NCBI GenBank assembly: GCA_902587025.1
Contig: CACIJJ010000006.1
Location: 24,001-66,093 of the forward strand
Origin: an uncultured Candidatus Actinomarina sp.
GTDB lineage: Bacteria > Actinomycetota > Acidimicrobiia > Actinomarinales > Actinomarinaceae
Direction of reading: 5' to 3'
Length of the DNA: 42,093 nucleotides
A model generated the notes under the pieces. The model was not told the origin of the DNA, did not search any database, and worked only from the letters and a program-made list of their open reading frames with translations. The translations under genes were made by a program, and so were the position numbers. Below, piece by piece: positions 1 through 7,431 of this stretch (positions are counted from its first letter, which is position 1; each line of letters opens with the position of its first letter).

Positions 1-256
1 CGTCAAAATTCCAAGCTCCACAAACAATTTCATATATATTATTACCAACATCAGTTTTAGTAATACGAACTTTGTCAGCATTTGGATGTTCATATATCTC
101 AAGTACTTTACCTACAACGATGTTTTCATAATTAGGGTTTAGTTCCTTTTTGTTTTCTATTTCGAAACCTAAACTCTCTAAAGCTTCAGAAATTTCAGAA
201 TTAGATATATTTTCAATATCTATCCAATCATTAAGCCAAGATTTCAATATCTTCAT
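1..256 (-). CDS. pheT: Phenylalanyl-tRNA synthetase beta subunit, N-terminal part (cut by window start)
   Basis: Only the first 85 codons are inside the window. They begin MKILKSWLNDWIDIENIS, the usual PheT start with a short alpha/beta segment. A tRNA-binding OB fold of the EMAP type follows from about residue 47: VGKVLEIYEHPNADKVRI, then IVCGAWNFD near residue 80. PheT pairs with PheS in the heterotetramer that charges tRNA-Phe; the B3/B4 editing domain and the DNA-binding-like region lie outside the window. The ATG at 256-254 shares one base with the pheS stop (TAATG), so translation is probably coupled to pheS. It is the last gene visible in the infC-rpmI-rplT-pheS-pheT unit. Identification is firm; the 3' end is unknown. 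Confidence 0.95.
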   Translation of the reverse strand, partial: MKILKSWLNDWIDIENISNSEISEALESLGFEIENKKELNPNYENIVVGKVLEIYEHPNADKVRITKTDVGNNIYEIVCGAWNFD

Positions 257-1248
257 TAAAACTGCCTTAAAAACCTTAAGTCATTTTCATAAAAGTTTTT
301 AATATGATCTATTCCGTATCTAATCATTGCTAATCTCTCAACCCCTACACCAAATGCGAATCCCTGAGAATCTGTGTCATATCCAACATGCTTGAAAACG
401 TTTGGATCTACCATTCCACATCCCAGAATTTCAAGCCATTCTCCATCCTTCCAACTAACTAGAACTTCAGCTGATGGTTCAGTGAATGGAAAAAAATGAG
501 GAATAAACTTTGTCTTTAAGTCTTTTCCAAAAAATTCCTTAACAAAATACTCCAATGTTCCTTTTAAATCAGAAAACGTTAAGTTTTCATCTACTGCTAA
601 ACCTTCAATCTGATGAAATACTGGTGAGTGAGTAGCATCAAGTTGGTCTGATCTGTAAACCCTACCTGGAGCAACAATATAAACAGGTGGTTTATTGTTT
701 TGCATATGCCTTACTTGAACAGTACTAGTTTGTGTCCTTAGTAATTTTTCAAGTTTGTTGTCTAAATATAATGTGTCTGATTCATATCTCGCAGGATGCC
801 AGTCTGGTGTATTTAATGCATCAAAATTGTGCCAAGATGTTTCTGCTTCAGGTCCAGTTGAAACTGTATAACCAATAGCTGCAAAGATATCAACTACTTC
901 ATTCATTACATTTGTTAAAACATGATTTTTGCTACCTAAGTTTTTATACCAATCTATGGAAATATCATTATTATCGTTTAGTTCACTCTGAATAAAAAAT
1001 TTAGATTTGAATTTAGTCTTCTCTTCATCTAATTTAGAGGTGATATTATTTGAAAGATCTTGAAGCAATTTTCCATATTTTTTTCTAGATACTTCATTTA
1101 ATGAAGATAATGATTTTCTTTCTTCCGACAATAAGGAATTTTTACCAAGGAATTCTTTCTCAATGTCATCGAAATCTTCGATTTTAGCAACTTCTTCAAG
1201 TCTTAGTAAAAAAGCTGCAAATATTTTATCGGTATTAACCTCAGGCAT
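256..1248 (-). CDS. pheS: Phenylalanyl-tRNA synthetase alpha subunit
   Basis: PheS is the catalytic subunit of the class II (alpha-beta)2 PheRS. The 330-residue protein has a Lys/Glu-rich N-terminal coiled-coil arm (about residues 10-90) that binds tRNA. The class II core follows: HPARYESDTLYL near 151-162, motif 2 RVYRSDQLDATHSPVFHQIE (196-215) and motif 3 GFAFGVGVERLAMIRYGI (296-313). FTEPSAEV (255-262) and the GCGMVDPNV loop (276-284) are also typical. Length is normal for the family (about 330-350). It overlaps the end of rplT by 8 bp and the start of pheT by 1 bp, so the order is rplT-pheS-pheT with tight coupling. No key residue looks missing. Confidence 0.97.
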   Translation of the reverse strand: MPEVNTDKIFAAFLLRLEEVAKIEDFDDIEKEFLGKNSLLSEERKSLSSLNEVSRKKYGKLLQDLSNNITSKLDEEKTKFKSKFFIQSELNDNNDISIDWYKNLGSKNHVLTNVMNEVVDIFAAIGYTVSTGPEAETSWHNFDALNTPDWHPARYESDTLYLDNKLEKLLRTQTSTVQVRHMQNNKPPVYIVAPGRVYRSDQLDATHSPVFHQIEGLAVDENLTFSDLKGTLEYFVKEFFGKDLKTKFIPHFFPFTEPSAEVLVSWKDGEWLEILGCGMVDPNVFKHVGYDTDSQGFAFGVGVERLAMIRYGIDHIKNFYENDLRFLRQF

Positions 1249-1600
1249 TTATATTTTTTTTAGCTAAATCTACAAGTTTCTTAAATCCATCAGGATCATT
1301 GATAGCTAAATCAGCCAATATTTTTCTATCAACTTTGACTTGAGCGTTTGTTAGACCGTTAATAAATTTTGAATATGACAAACCATGTTGTCTTGATGCT
1401 GCATTAATTCTAGATATCCATATTTTTCTATATGTTGCTTTCTTGTCTTTACGATGAGCAAAGGCGTCATTACCTGCGTGCATCACTTGTTCTTTAGCGG
1501 TCCTTAAACGTTTGCTTCTAGCTCCTGTATAACCTTTAGCTTGTTTAAGAATCTTTTTTCTTGATTTTCTACTACTTACTGATCTTCTTACTCTTACCAT
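1241..1600 (-). CDS. rplT: 50S ribosomal protein L20
   Basis: L20 binds 23S rRNA and is needed early in 50S assembly; in several bacteria it also represses its own operon. The 119-residue basic protein has the full family signature: QAKGYTGARSKRLRTAKEQV near the N-terminus, then RKIWISRINAASRQHGLSYS and KFINGL in the middle, and a C-terminal helix ending in VDLAKKNI. Its ATG directly follows the rpmI stop (no gap), and its own stop lies 8 bp inside pheS. The order infC-rpmI-rplT is the classic one. Whether L20 autoregulates here is not shown by sequence; the leader upstream of infC does not obviously resemble the Firmicutes L20 leader. Confidence 0.97.
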   Translation of the reverse strand: MVRVRRSVSSRKSRKKILKQAKGYTGARSKRLRTAKEQVMHAGNDAFAHRKDKKATYRKIWISRINAASRQHGLSYSKFINGLTNAQVKVDRKILADLAINDPDGFKKLVDLAKKNINA

Positions 1601-1789
1601 TTAACTCAACAACTTTCTTATTTTTTTTGAATCACCCTTAGATGACTCAACATCTCTTTTTAGTCTTGACCATGAATTGCTACCTTTAGCCAATTTATAG
1701 TGTGATCTGTGAGCACGTCTTCGCATGAATTTTCCAGTACCACTAACTCTTATTCTTTTTTTCATTCCTTTATGGGTTTTATGTTTCAT
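1601..1789 (-). CDS. rpmI: 50S ribosomal protein L35
   Basis: This small, strongly basic protein of 62 residues is a component of the large ribosomal subunit. It begins MKHKTHKGMKKRIRVSGTGK, continues FMRRRAHRSHYKLAKG and ends in KKIRKLLS, which is a good match to L35 in length (about 64) and pattern. The start overlaps the infC stop by 4 bp and the stop abuts the rplT ATG directly, so it is translated as the middle cistron of infC-rpmI-rplT. Nothing is unusual apart from the very tight packing. Confidence 0.96.
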   Translation of the reverse strand: MKHKTHKGMKKRIRVSGTGKFMRRRAHRSHYKLAKGSNSWSRLKRDVESSKGDSKKIRKLLS

Positions 1790-2316
1790 TTTTTACCTCC
1801 GTTAGGCGCTAGTACCATTGTTAATGATCTACCATCTGGCCTAGAAGTAGATTCAACCATTGCTAAATCAACTAGTTCATCTCTAAAATTATCTAAGATT
1901 TTTTGTCCTAGTTCAGGATATTCTGCCTCCCTACCTCTAAATCTCATAGTAAATTTCACTTTATCTCCATCTTCTAAAAACTTTTTTGATTGATTTAATT
2001 TAATTTTGTAATCGTGTGTATCAATCTTTGGTTTCAGTTGTATTTCCTTTACATTAATTTTTACTTGTTTTTTTCTTGACTCTCTTGCTTTTTGATTAAG
2101 CTCATATTTATATTTGCCATAATCCATTAATCGAGCAACAGGTGGCTTACTTTCCGGAGAGACTTCAACAAGATCAAGTTCAAGTTCTTCAGCCAATATA
2201 AGGGCTTTTTTTAGTTCTAATTCTCCAACTTGAACGCCATCAGGTGCAATTACCAATAGTTTCTTGGATTTTATCTCTTCGTTAACATTTAATTCTGCTA
2301 TTTGTTTCCCTTTCAT
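1786..2316 (-). CDS. infC: Translation initiation factor IF-3
   Basis: IF-3 binds the 30S subunit and proofreads start codon and initiator tRNA selection. The 176-residue protein has both lobes: the N-domain with NVNEEIKSKKLLVIAPDG, LDLVEVSPESKPPVARLMDY and GKYKYE, a Lys-rich linker, and the C-domain with KEIQLKPKIDTHDYKIK and TMRFRGREAEYPELG. The ATG at 2316 puts ten residues before NEEI, as in homologues. The start is an ordinary ATG, not the rare AUU found in enterobacteria. It has no Shine-Dalgarno sequence: the eight bases before it are the T-run of an intrinsic-terminator-like hairpin, and its ATG overlaps the TGA of a 12-codon upstream ORF. Expression is therefore probably controlled in the leader (see the leader entries). 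Confidence 0.96.
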   Translation of the reverse strand: MKGKQIAELNVNEEIKSKKLLVIAPDGVQVGELELKKALILAEELELDLVEVSPESKPPVARLMDYGKYKYELNQKARESRKKQVKINVKEIQLKPKIDTHDYKIKLNQSKKFLEDGDKVKFTMRFRGREAEYPELGQKILDNFRDELVDLAMVESTSRPDGRSLTMVLAPNGGKK

Positions 2317-2351
2317 AAAAAAAACAGCACGAAGCTGTTTTTACTTACCAT
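2313..2351 (-). CDS. Possible 12-codon upstream ORF overlapping the infC start
   Basis: An ATG at 2351-2349 opens a short frame, MVSKNSFVLFFL, whose TGA (2315-2313) overlaps the infC ATG (2316-2314) as ATGA. It runs right through the hairpin in the infC leader: the first arm encodes Lys-Asn-Ser, the loop encodes Phe7, and the T-run encodes Phe10-Phe11-Leu12. There is no clear Shine-Dalgarno before its ATG, and the two UUU codons follow automatically from the T-run, so this may be chance. If translated, it would supply ribosomes to infC, which has no site of its own, and could act as a Phe-sensing leader peptide for an operon that contains pheST. This is inference. Confidence 0.3.
   Translation of the reverse strand: MVSKNSFVLFFL
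2317..2342 (-). terminator. Intrinsic terminator-like hairpin (attenuator) directly before infC
   Basis: On the minus strand a 9-bp stem pairs 2342-2334 (5' arm AAAAACAGC) with 2328-2320 (3' arm GCTGTTTTT), around the 5-base loop TTCGT at 2333-2329. The run of eight T at 2324-2317 partly lies in the stem and ends at the infC ATG. This is the geometry of a Rho-independent terminator, but it sits between the candidate promoter and infC, so it would act as an attenuator. The upstream segment GCTGT (2366-2362) is the same as the start of the 3' arm and can pair with ACAGC of the 5' arm, giving an alternative, terminator-breaking structure. Confidence 0.6.
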
Positions 2352-2359
2352 ACTATTTT

Positions 2360-2399
2360 TCACAGCAGGTGGAACATCGTTCGCTTAAGATTTATTATA
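2360..2399 (-). promoter_or_regulatory. Candidate infC promoter (-10) and 5' leader elements
   Basis: A perfect TATAAT lies at 2399-2394 on the minus strand, about 78 bases before infC. A weak -35 candidate (TTACAT) lies 16 bases upstream, inside the end of ribH. A start site near 2387 would give a leader of about 70 bases. In that leader, a small hairpin GAAC-GAT-GTTC (2382-2372) is followed by the segment that can compete with the attenuator stem. A five-codon frame MFHLL with stop TGA spans 2377-2360. This is the only sizeable gap in the 40-gene run and the best place for an internal promoter. Function is inferred from sequence only. Confidence 0.45.
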
Positions 2400-2413
2400 T
2401 AACTTAATTTTCA

Positions 2414-2812
2414 TTATGTAATGAAAAGATTATTTAAAGCTAATGCAGATTCGGAACCCTTATTATTTTTAGACCCGGCTCTTTCAGTTGCTTGTTCAAT
2501 ATTAAGTACGTTTAAGATACAGTTTGAAATATATACATTTTTTAGTGTTGTTAAATTTAATAATTGATTAGCAATACTTGCAGACAAAAATTCATAATGA
2601 TCAGTCTCTCCTTTAACAATGACTCCAATAGCTACAAACTTATCGTATTTGTCTATAAGCGAGTTAATTTTGTATATAATTTCCCAGCTACCATTTACCT
2701 TAAACTCATCACATTCAAAAGATGCATCGATTGAATTATTGAATCCATCTAATAAACCATTGGTTATATCTTTGTAATAATCTGAATAAACAATTGCTAC
2801 TTTACTCTTCAT
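2414..2812 (-). CDS. ribH: 6,7-dimethyl-8-ribityllumazine synthase
   Basis: RibH condenses 5-amino-6-ribitylamino-uracil with 3,4-dihydroxy-2-butanone 4-phosphate to form lumazine, the penultimate riboflavin step. Seen here: [21 protein letters not shown] at the N-terminus, the active-site stretch [18 protein letters not shown], and [20 protein letters not shown] near the C-terminus, where typical members read TxEQAxxRAG..NKG. I chose the ATG at 2812 (132 residues). It places the first beta strand (KVAIVY) at the very start as in homologues. The longer frame to 2848 would need a TTG and adds 12 residues unlike the family. The start overlaps the end of ribBA by 11 bp. It is the last gene before the infC promoter gap. 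Confidence 0.93.
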   Translation of the reverse strand: MKSKVAIVYSDYYKDITNGLLDGFNNSIDASFECDEFKVNGSWEIIYKINSLIDKYDKFVAIGVIVKGETDHYEFLSASIANQLLNLTTLKNVYISNCILNVLNIEQATERAGSKNNKGSESALALNNLFIT

Positions 2813-4004
2813 TGAAATTGTGACCCATCTTGTTTTCTTTTGTTTCAAGATATGAAGTATTTTCTGGTGTTATCTTTCCTTTGATTGGTGTCCTTTTTAG
2901 AATATTTAAACCAAAACCTTCTAAACCAGCTCGCTTGCTTGGATTATTTGTTAACAAATTCATGTTTGTTATACCTAAGTCTCTTAATATTAATGCGCCA
3001 GTACCGTAGTCTCTTTGATCCATCTCAAATCCAAGTTGTAAGTTTGCTTCAACCGTATCTGCACCTTCATCTTGTAACGAGTAAGCTCTAATTTTGTTAC
3101 CTAAGCCTATACCTCTACCTTCGTGTCCTCTCATATACAGCAGAACTCCAGAACCATTATTTACTATAGTTTCTAATGCGCTTTTTAATTGGTATCCGCA
3201 ATCACATTTATTGGAACTAAATACATCACCCGTCAAACATTCTGAATGTACTCTTACCATAGTTGACTCACTCTCTAGATAATTATCATATGTAAGAGCA
3301 ATATGCTCCGTGTTATCATTATTATCTTTATACACGTGAGCAGTAAATTCACCAAAATCTGTTGGTACTTTTGCTTTTGAAACAAAACTAACTGGATTTG
3401 CTAATTTTAATCTATATTCAATAAGATCTTTGATAGTGCCGATAGCAATATTGTGTTTTTCAGAAAACTCAATTAAATTATCAATACGAGCCATAGAGCC
3501 GTCTTCGTTTATTATTTCACAAATGACAGCAACTGGATAATGTTCAGCTGATATACAAAGATCGACTGCTGCCTCTGCATGTCCAGCTCTTCTAAGAACC
3601 CCTCCGTCCATAGCAAGTAATGGAAAAACGTGACCTGGAACTTTAAAATCTTCTCGAATTGAATTAGGATCGCTCAATCCCTTAATTGTTTTAAAACGAT
3701 CATCTGCGGAAATTCCGGTAGTAACGCCATCCCCCTTAAGATCTACAGAAGCAGTAAATTGTGTATCAATTTCATTCTCAACACCTTGCATAAGTGATAG
3801 TTTTAGTTTTTTTGCTATATCTTTTGATATTGGAGCACAAACAAGTCCTTTTCCATACGTGATCATAAAATTTATATGTTCAGGTGTTAAGTATTGAGAA
3901 GAAACTATCAAGTCACCTTCATTTTCTCTATCCTCATCATCGACAAGAATAACCATTTCACCCTTTTTAAATTTTTCAATAATTACTTCAATATCACTTA
4001 TCAT
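2802..4004 (-). CDS. ribBA: Bifunctional 3,4-dihydroxy-2-butanone 4-phosphate synthase / GTP cyclohydrolase II
   Basis: This fusion supplies both branch precursors of riboflavin. Residues 1-200 are DHBP synthase, with the acidic metal/substrate loop [12 protein letters not shown] (21-32) and [16 protein letters not shown] (134-149). Residues about 205-385 are GTP cyclohydrolase II. The zinc ligands are C256, C267 and C269 in [15 protein letters not shown], the phosphate/catalytic segment is [14 protein letters not shown] (292-305), and [12 protein letters not shown] and [16 protein letters not shown] follow. At 400 residues it has the standard length, and both halves keep the catalytic residues I can identify. 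It overlaps ribE by 11 bp and ribH by 11 bp, so the riboflavin genes are likely translated as a coupled set. No FMN riboswitch is visible near it. Confidence 0.96.
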   Translation of the reverse strand: MISDIEVIIEKFKKGEMVILVDDEDRENEGDLIVSSQYLTPEHINFMITYGKGLVCAPISKDIAKKLKLSLMQGVENEIDTQFTASVDLKGDGVTTGISADDRFKTIKGLSDPNSIREDFKVPGHVFPLLAMDGGVLRRAGHAEAAVDLCISAEHYPVAVICEIINEDGSMARIDNLIEFSEKHNIAIGTIKDLIEYRLKLANPVSFVSKAKVPTDFGEFTAHVYKDNNDNTEHIALTYDNYLESESTMVRVHSECLTGDVFSSNKCDCGYQLKSALETIVNNGSGVLLYMRGHEGRGIGLGNKIRAYSLQDEGADTVEANLQLGFEMDQRDYGTGALILRDLGITNMNLLTNNPSKRAGLEGFGLNILKRTPIKGKITPENTSYLETKENKMGHNFNEE

Positions 4005-4572
4005 TGATCATTCTCTCTATATATTTTGCAAGTATGTCATATTCAATGTTAACTATCGATCCGTTTTTAAGGTACTTTAAATTTGTTCTTTGATATGACT
4101 CATTTATAACTGCAACACTAAATTCATCTTTATTGGGGCTAACAACAGTTAAAGATATTCCATTTATAGTTATAGAACCTTTGTCAACTATATATCTTGA
4201 ATCCGTATTTTTAAAATGATATGTCCAAAGATTATTATCGTCCTCAAAAATGTTTGTCACCACAGATGTAGTATCGACATGGCCTTGTACTATATGTCCA
4301 CTTAAGAAAGTTGTTAAAGTAGCAGGAAGTTCTAAATTTGTTTTAACATCCTTTTTATATTCTTTAGCTACAGTTCTATTGAATGTTTCTTCAGATACCT
4401 GGAAATTTAGTAAATCATCTTTGTAATCTCTTAATGTAAGGCACGTTCCATCAACGGAAATACTAGTACCTGATTCCAATCCATGATATAAATCATTATC
4501 TGTACTTATTTGTATTTCATCAATATTTCTTGATTCAATATTTCCAATCGAATTAATAATTCCAGTAAACAT
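3994..4572 (-). CDS. ribE: Riboflavin synthase (alpha chain)
   Basis: Riboflavin synthase dismutates two lumazine molecules to riboflavin plus the pyrimidine precursor. The 192-residue protein has two similar beta-barrel repeats. The first opens [14 protein letters not shown] and contains [11 protein letters not shown] (about 40-50). The second follows [12 protein letters not shown] (about 90-101) and contains [12 protein letters not shown]. The MFTGII start and the paired DGTCLT/NGISLT motifs are diagnostic. The ATG shares one base with the ribD stop (TAATG), and its end overlaps the ribBA ATG by 11 bp. The gene is called ribE or ribC in different species. Length is close to the usual 200-215. 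Confidence 0.95.
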   Translation of the reverse strand: MFTGIINSIGNIESRNIDEIQISTDNDLYHGLESGTSISVDGTCLTLRDYKDDLLNFQVSEETFNRTVAKEYKKDVKTNLELPATLTTFLSGHIVQGHVDTTSVVTNIFEDDNNLWTYHFKNTDSRYIVDKGSITINGISLTVVSPNKDEFSVAVINESYQRTNLKYLKNGSIVNIEYDILAKYIERMINDK

Positions 4573-5555
4573 TACTTATTAGTATAAGTAGTTAATAAAT
4601 TATCAATAATGGGATATTCTTGAATAGAATTAAAGTTTTTACCGATATAGTCCTCAATTGTATAATCAATTTTTAATCCCCTTTCTAGGATATCTGATGA
4701 CTTGAAATAATAAAATTCATCAATCATATCTTCATTTAAAAAGTAAGACAAAATAGAATTACCACCTTCAACTAATCCACTTTTTAAAGAATGTCTCTCT
4801 AAAAAGTTACTGAATGAATCTTCATCATTCTCAACATAAAATATAAAATTATTAAACGAACTAGAATATTTTTTTAGTTCTTTAGTGTCATTTCCCCACA
4901 AAACAACTGGTTGAGGATTTTTATATTCATAATCTAGACGTACATTCAATTTTGGTTCGTCAATTTTTAATGTATTTTTTCCAATTATGACGGAATCAAC
5001 GGTTGCTCTTAAGTAATGGGTAATTTCTAATGAATTTTTATTGGTAATATATTTCTTTTTTTCATTGTATATTATGTGATCTGCTGAGGTGGCTACTTTA
5101 CCTATGAGATATGGTTTATCATTTTTCATTTTGTATCCAGGATTTAAAAAATCATTTACACCATTTTCAATAGATACATTTAAATTTTGGTTCTTTAAAA
5201 GTTCGATACCTTTACCATTAGTTCTTTCATCACGATCTATATCCCCAACAACTATATTTTGTACATTTGCTTTCAAAACAGCATTTGCGCAAGATGGTGA
5301 GGTGTCATCATGAAAACAAGGTTCTAATGTAACATACAAAGTATCATTTTCCGTAATATCTGAATTTTTAAATAGATTATATTCAGCATGGTCCTTATCT
5401 TTTTCTTTATGTGCAGTTATCTTTTTTATTTTATTATTTTTATCAACCAGCACAGCTCCGACTCTTGGATTTGGAGATGGATCATATCTAAGTGCAAATT
5501 TTATTGCTTCAATCATATGCTCAGAAAAATTTAGATATTGAAGGCTATTTAGCAA
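4572..5555 (-). CDS. ribD: Bifunctional diaminohydroxyphosphoribosylaminopyrimidine deaminase / 5-amino-6-(5-phosphoribosylamino)uracil reductase
   Basis: RibD carries out the second and third steps of riboflavin synthesis. The N-terminal deaminase (residues 11-140) has the zinc site HAE (H56, E58) and PCFHDDTSPSC (C80, C89). The C-terminal reductase (about 145-327) has PYLIGKVATSADHIIYN, DSVIIGKNTLKIDEPKLNVR and the NADPH-binding VEGGNSIL. The start is a TTG at 5555. It lies inside the end of rpe, is preceded at 8 bases by the strong Shine-Dalgarno AGGGAGGAGC, and gives the expected helix before SPNPRVGAVLVD. The first ATG (5516) would remove part of that helix. At 327 residues it is slightly short for the family (about 340-370). 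Coupled with rpe upstream and ribE downstream. Confidence 0.95.
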   Translation of the reverse strand: MLNSLQYLNFSEHMIEAIKFALRYDPSPNPRVGAVLVDKNNKIKKITAHKEKDKDHAEYNLFKNSDITENDTLYVTLEPCFHDDTSPSCANAVLKANVQNIVVGDIDRDERTNGKGIELLKNQNLNVSIENGVNDFLNPGYKMKNDKPYLIGKVATSADHIIYNEKKKYITNKNSLEITHYLRATVDSVIIGKNTLKIDEPKLNVRLDYEYKNPQPVVLWGNDTKELKKYSSSFNNFIFYVENDEDSFSNFLERHSLKSGLVEGGNSILSYFLNEDMIDEFYYFKSSDILERGLKIDYTIEDYIGKNFNSIQEYPIIDNLLTTYTNK

Positions 5556-6135
5556 ATATAGCTCCTCCCTGAACAGCTATATCAACTTTTAAATCTCTCA
5601 AGGTTTGTAGTTCTTCATTTTTAACCCCTCCATCAACAATTAATAAATTAGAGTAATCCGGATAAGTATTTTTAAATTCAGTAATTCTATCTAATAAATT
5701 AACTGCTTTGCTTTGATTAGAGAATCCCGGATTTACTGTAAGCAACAATACGCTATGTGCATTATCAATATAATCAGACAAAACATTTATATCTGTACTC
5801 GGTAATATACCTATTCCAACGTTATTGTGTTTATTCACTAGTGAACTAAATAATTCAGGTGACGTTGTTTCACAATGTACCGTTACTATATCTGAGCCAA
5901 ATTCAAACGCTTTGCTAGTAAATAATTCGTTGTTATTTAACATCAAGTGTGTATCAACAACATATTCTGTGTTAGTTTTGATGTACTCAATAATTGCTAC
6001 TGGTAGTGAAATATTATCTGTAAAATTACCGTCTGTAATATCTATATGTAATTGATCAAAACTATCTTTGTAGTTTTCTAATTCATCGAGAAGATTATAT
6101 ATATTAGATGCCTGAATACTTGCTGATATTTTCAT
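5545..6135 (-). CDS. rpe: Ribulose-phosphate 3-epimerase
   Basis: Rpe interconverts ribulose 5-phosphate and xylulose 5-phosphate; ribulose 5-phosphate is the substrate of the RibB half of RibBA, so it fits before the riboflavin genes. The TIM-barrel protein keeps the metal and catalytic residues: H30 and D32 in LHIDITDGNF, H63 in DTHLM, and the C-terminal LIVDGGV aspartate. VTVHCETT, LLLTVNPGFSNQ and IAVQGGAIF (phosphate loop) are also present. At 196 residues it is shorter than the usual 215-225 and ends soon after the phosphate loop, so the last helix is trimmed. It overlaps fmt by 4 bp and ribD by 11 bp. The fmt-rpe-rib order resembles actinobacterial genomes. Confidence 0.93.
   Translation of the reverse strand: MKISASIQASNIYNLLDELENYKDSFDQLHIDITDGNFTDNISLPVAIIEYIKTNTEYVVDTHLMLNNNELFTSKAFEFGSDIVTVHCETTSPELFSSLVNKHNNVGIGILPSTDINVLSDYIDNAHSVLLLTVNPGFSNQSKAVNLLDRITEFKNTYPDYSNLLIVDGGVKNEELQTLRDLKVDIAVQGGAIFAK
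5561..5570 (-). promoter_or_regulatory. Ribosome binding site deciding the TTG start of ribD
   Basis: AGGGAGGAGC on the minus strand ends 5 bases before the TTG at 5555, with the GGAGG core 8 bases away. It is one of the strongest Shine-Dalgarno matches noticed in the window and supports the TTG over the ATG at 5516. It lies inside rpe, where it also encodes the conserved QGGA near the rpe C-terminus, so part of the match may be due to protein constraint. Confidence 0.6.
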
Positions 6136-6944
6136 TGAAGCCCACGCATATAATCATTTGCTTTCATTCTTTTTTTTCCTTCAGGTGTTATTTCATCTAA
6201 ATATAAGAGTCCATCTTTTAATTCATATGTAAAATTTGAATTATTCTCAGTATATTTATGAATTTTAATTATTTTTGAATCGTATTTAATAAAAGCAGGA
6301 CCTAAAACATCAAAAGCTTTTATTTTATTTTTTGCATTGATTAGCGTATCTTCTTTACTTATTAAATAATCATTTTTGGTGAATTTATAACTTCTAGTTA
6401 CTTCACCGACTTGATCTTTCAATGATGAATTAAAATCGATGCTGTTAAAATTTATTTTAAAATTTTCAGATAATTCTTCATATACATTTGATGAATAATT
6501 GTTAACAATATCAATTTGATTTTTAAAAAGTATCGGACCTTTATCAACCTCATTAACGATCTTAAAAATGGTATATCCAAATAGTGTATCGCCATTTAAG
6601 ATTGTTGTTTCAACTGGGGATGGACCAACTAGATTAGGCAATATACTTAAATGAATATTGAATATTGAAGGATGTTTATTTAGAAAATCGTTTGAAAAAA
6701 TAGAACCAAAACTTACGCAGATACCAAAATCCATATCATCATAATATTTTGAATTAGAAAAGTAAGTACATTCAACATTATTACTTCTGCAATAATCTTC
6801 AACCGGATTATTTAAAATCTTCCTACCACGGCCAGTATTCCGAGGCTCTGTTGTCACGACTTTTATTGAATCGTAATTGTCTATTAAAGTATTTAAGTAA
6901 GGAATACTCCTATTGTCACTACCAAAAAAATACTTATAAGTCAT
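6132..6944 (-). CDS. fmt: Methionyl-tRNA formyltransferase
   Basis: Fmt formylates initiator Met-tRNA with 10-formyl-tetrahydrofolate. The sequence has FFGSDNRSIPYL at the N-terminus and the catalytic triad N96, H98 and D134 (in FNIHLSILPNLVGPSPVE and NEVDKGPIL). The spacing of 2 and 36 residues equals that of N106/H108/D144 in the E. coli enzyme. The C-terminal OB domain is present but short (about 270 residues in all versus about 310). I prefer the ATG at 6944, where MTYKYFFGSD matches the family start; an ATG at 6959 would add five residues. The usual SLLPRYRGAAP loop is changed to SILPNLVGPSP. It overlaps def, as expected for the def-fmt pair acting at both ends of N-formyl-methionine use. 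Confidence 0.92.
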   Translation of the reverse strand: MTYKYFFGSDNRSIPYLNTLIDNYDSIKVVTTEPRNTGRGRKILNNPVEDYCRSNNVECTYFSNSKYYDDMDFGICVSFGSIFSNDFLNKHPSIFNIHLSILPNLVGPSPVETTILNGDTLFGYTIFKIVNEVDKGPILFKNQIDIVNNYSSNVYEELSENFKINFNSIDFNSSLKDQVGEVTRSYKFTKNDYLISKEDTLINAKNKIKAFDVLGPAFIKYDSKIIKIHKYTENNSNFTYELKDGLLYLDEITPEGKKRMKANDYMRGLQ

Positions 6945-7431
6945 TTCCTGGAAACCCATTTAGTGCAATTTTTTTAATTGCTTCTTTTCGCTCTTTTCTA
7001 GATAAAGATGATAGTAAAAGCTTGCCTTTTAAATGTTCATATTCATGTTGGAGAACTCTACCTATAAGCTCTTCCCCTTCATATGTAATATCTTCACCGT
7101 TTATATCTTGACAGTAGATTTTTGAATATTCTGGTCTTTCAATTTCCCAATAATAACCAGGTAATGAAAGACATCCCTCTAAAAATACTGCAGAACCCTC
7201 AACTTCGATTTTCTTTGGATTGACTGCTACGTTCGGACCTTCTCCAGCATCAAAAACAAAAATATTTTTATTTATACCAATTTGTGGAGCTGCTAGACCT
7301 ACTCCAGGAGCCTCATACATAATTTTTATCATTCTTTCTGATAATTTTTTTAGTGCTTCATCAAATTCAGTAATATTTACTGATTTAGATTTAAGGGATG
7401 GGTGACCAAAAGTTACAATTTCATTCATCAT
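6934..7431 (-). CDS. def: Peptide deformylase
   Basis: Deformylase removes the formyl group from nascent proteins and is the functional partner of Fmt. All three family motifs are intact in this 165-residue protein: motif 1 GVGLAAPQ (43-50), motif 2 EGCLS (85-89, with the metal-binding Cys), and motif 3 QHEYEHLKG (128-136, HExxH). The start is ATGATG at 7431/7428; the TGA stop of the upstream priA overlaps it. The downstream fmt start lies inside its last codons. Length and residues are normal, so an active enzyme is expected. Confidence 0.96.
   Translation of the reverse strand: MMNEIVTFGHPSLKSKSVNITEFDEALKKLSERMIKIMYEAPGVGLAAPQIGINKNIFVFDAGEGPNVAVNPKKIEVEGSAVFLEGCLSLPGYYWEIERPEYSKIYCQDINGEDITYEGEELIGRVLQHEYEHLKGKLLLSSLSRKERKEAIKKIALNGFPGNDL

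Noticed and set aside
2813-2848. Longer ribH reading frame starting with TTG
   Set aside because: It adds 12 residues that do not match lumazine synthases; the ATG at 2812 gives the family N-terminus.
5089-5313. Plus-strand open frame inside ribD
   Set aside because: It is antisense to a well-conserved enzyme and encodes a low-complexity Phe/Ser/Leu-rich product, as expected for the reverse of AT-rich coding sequence. The same applies to the many other plus-strand frames opposite 2800-33000.
2802-6135. FMN riboswitch for the riboflavin genes
   Set aside because: The rib genes overlap their neighbours and there is no untranslated leader long enough to hold an RFN element.
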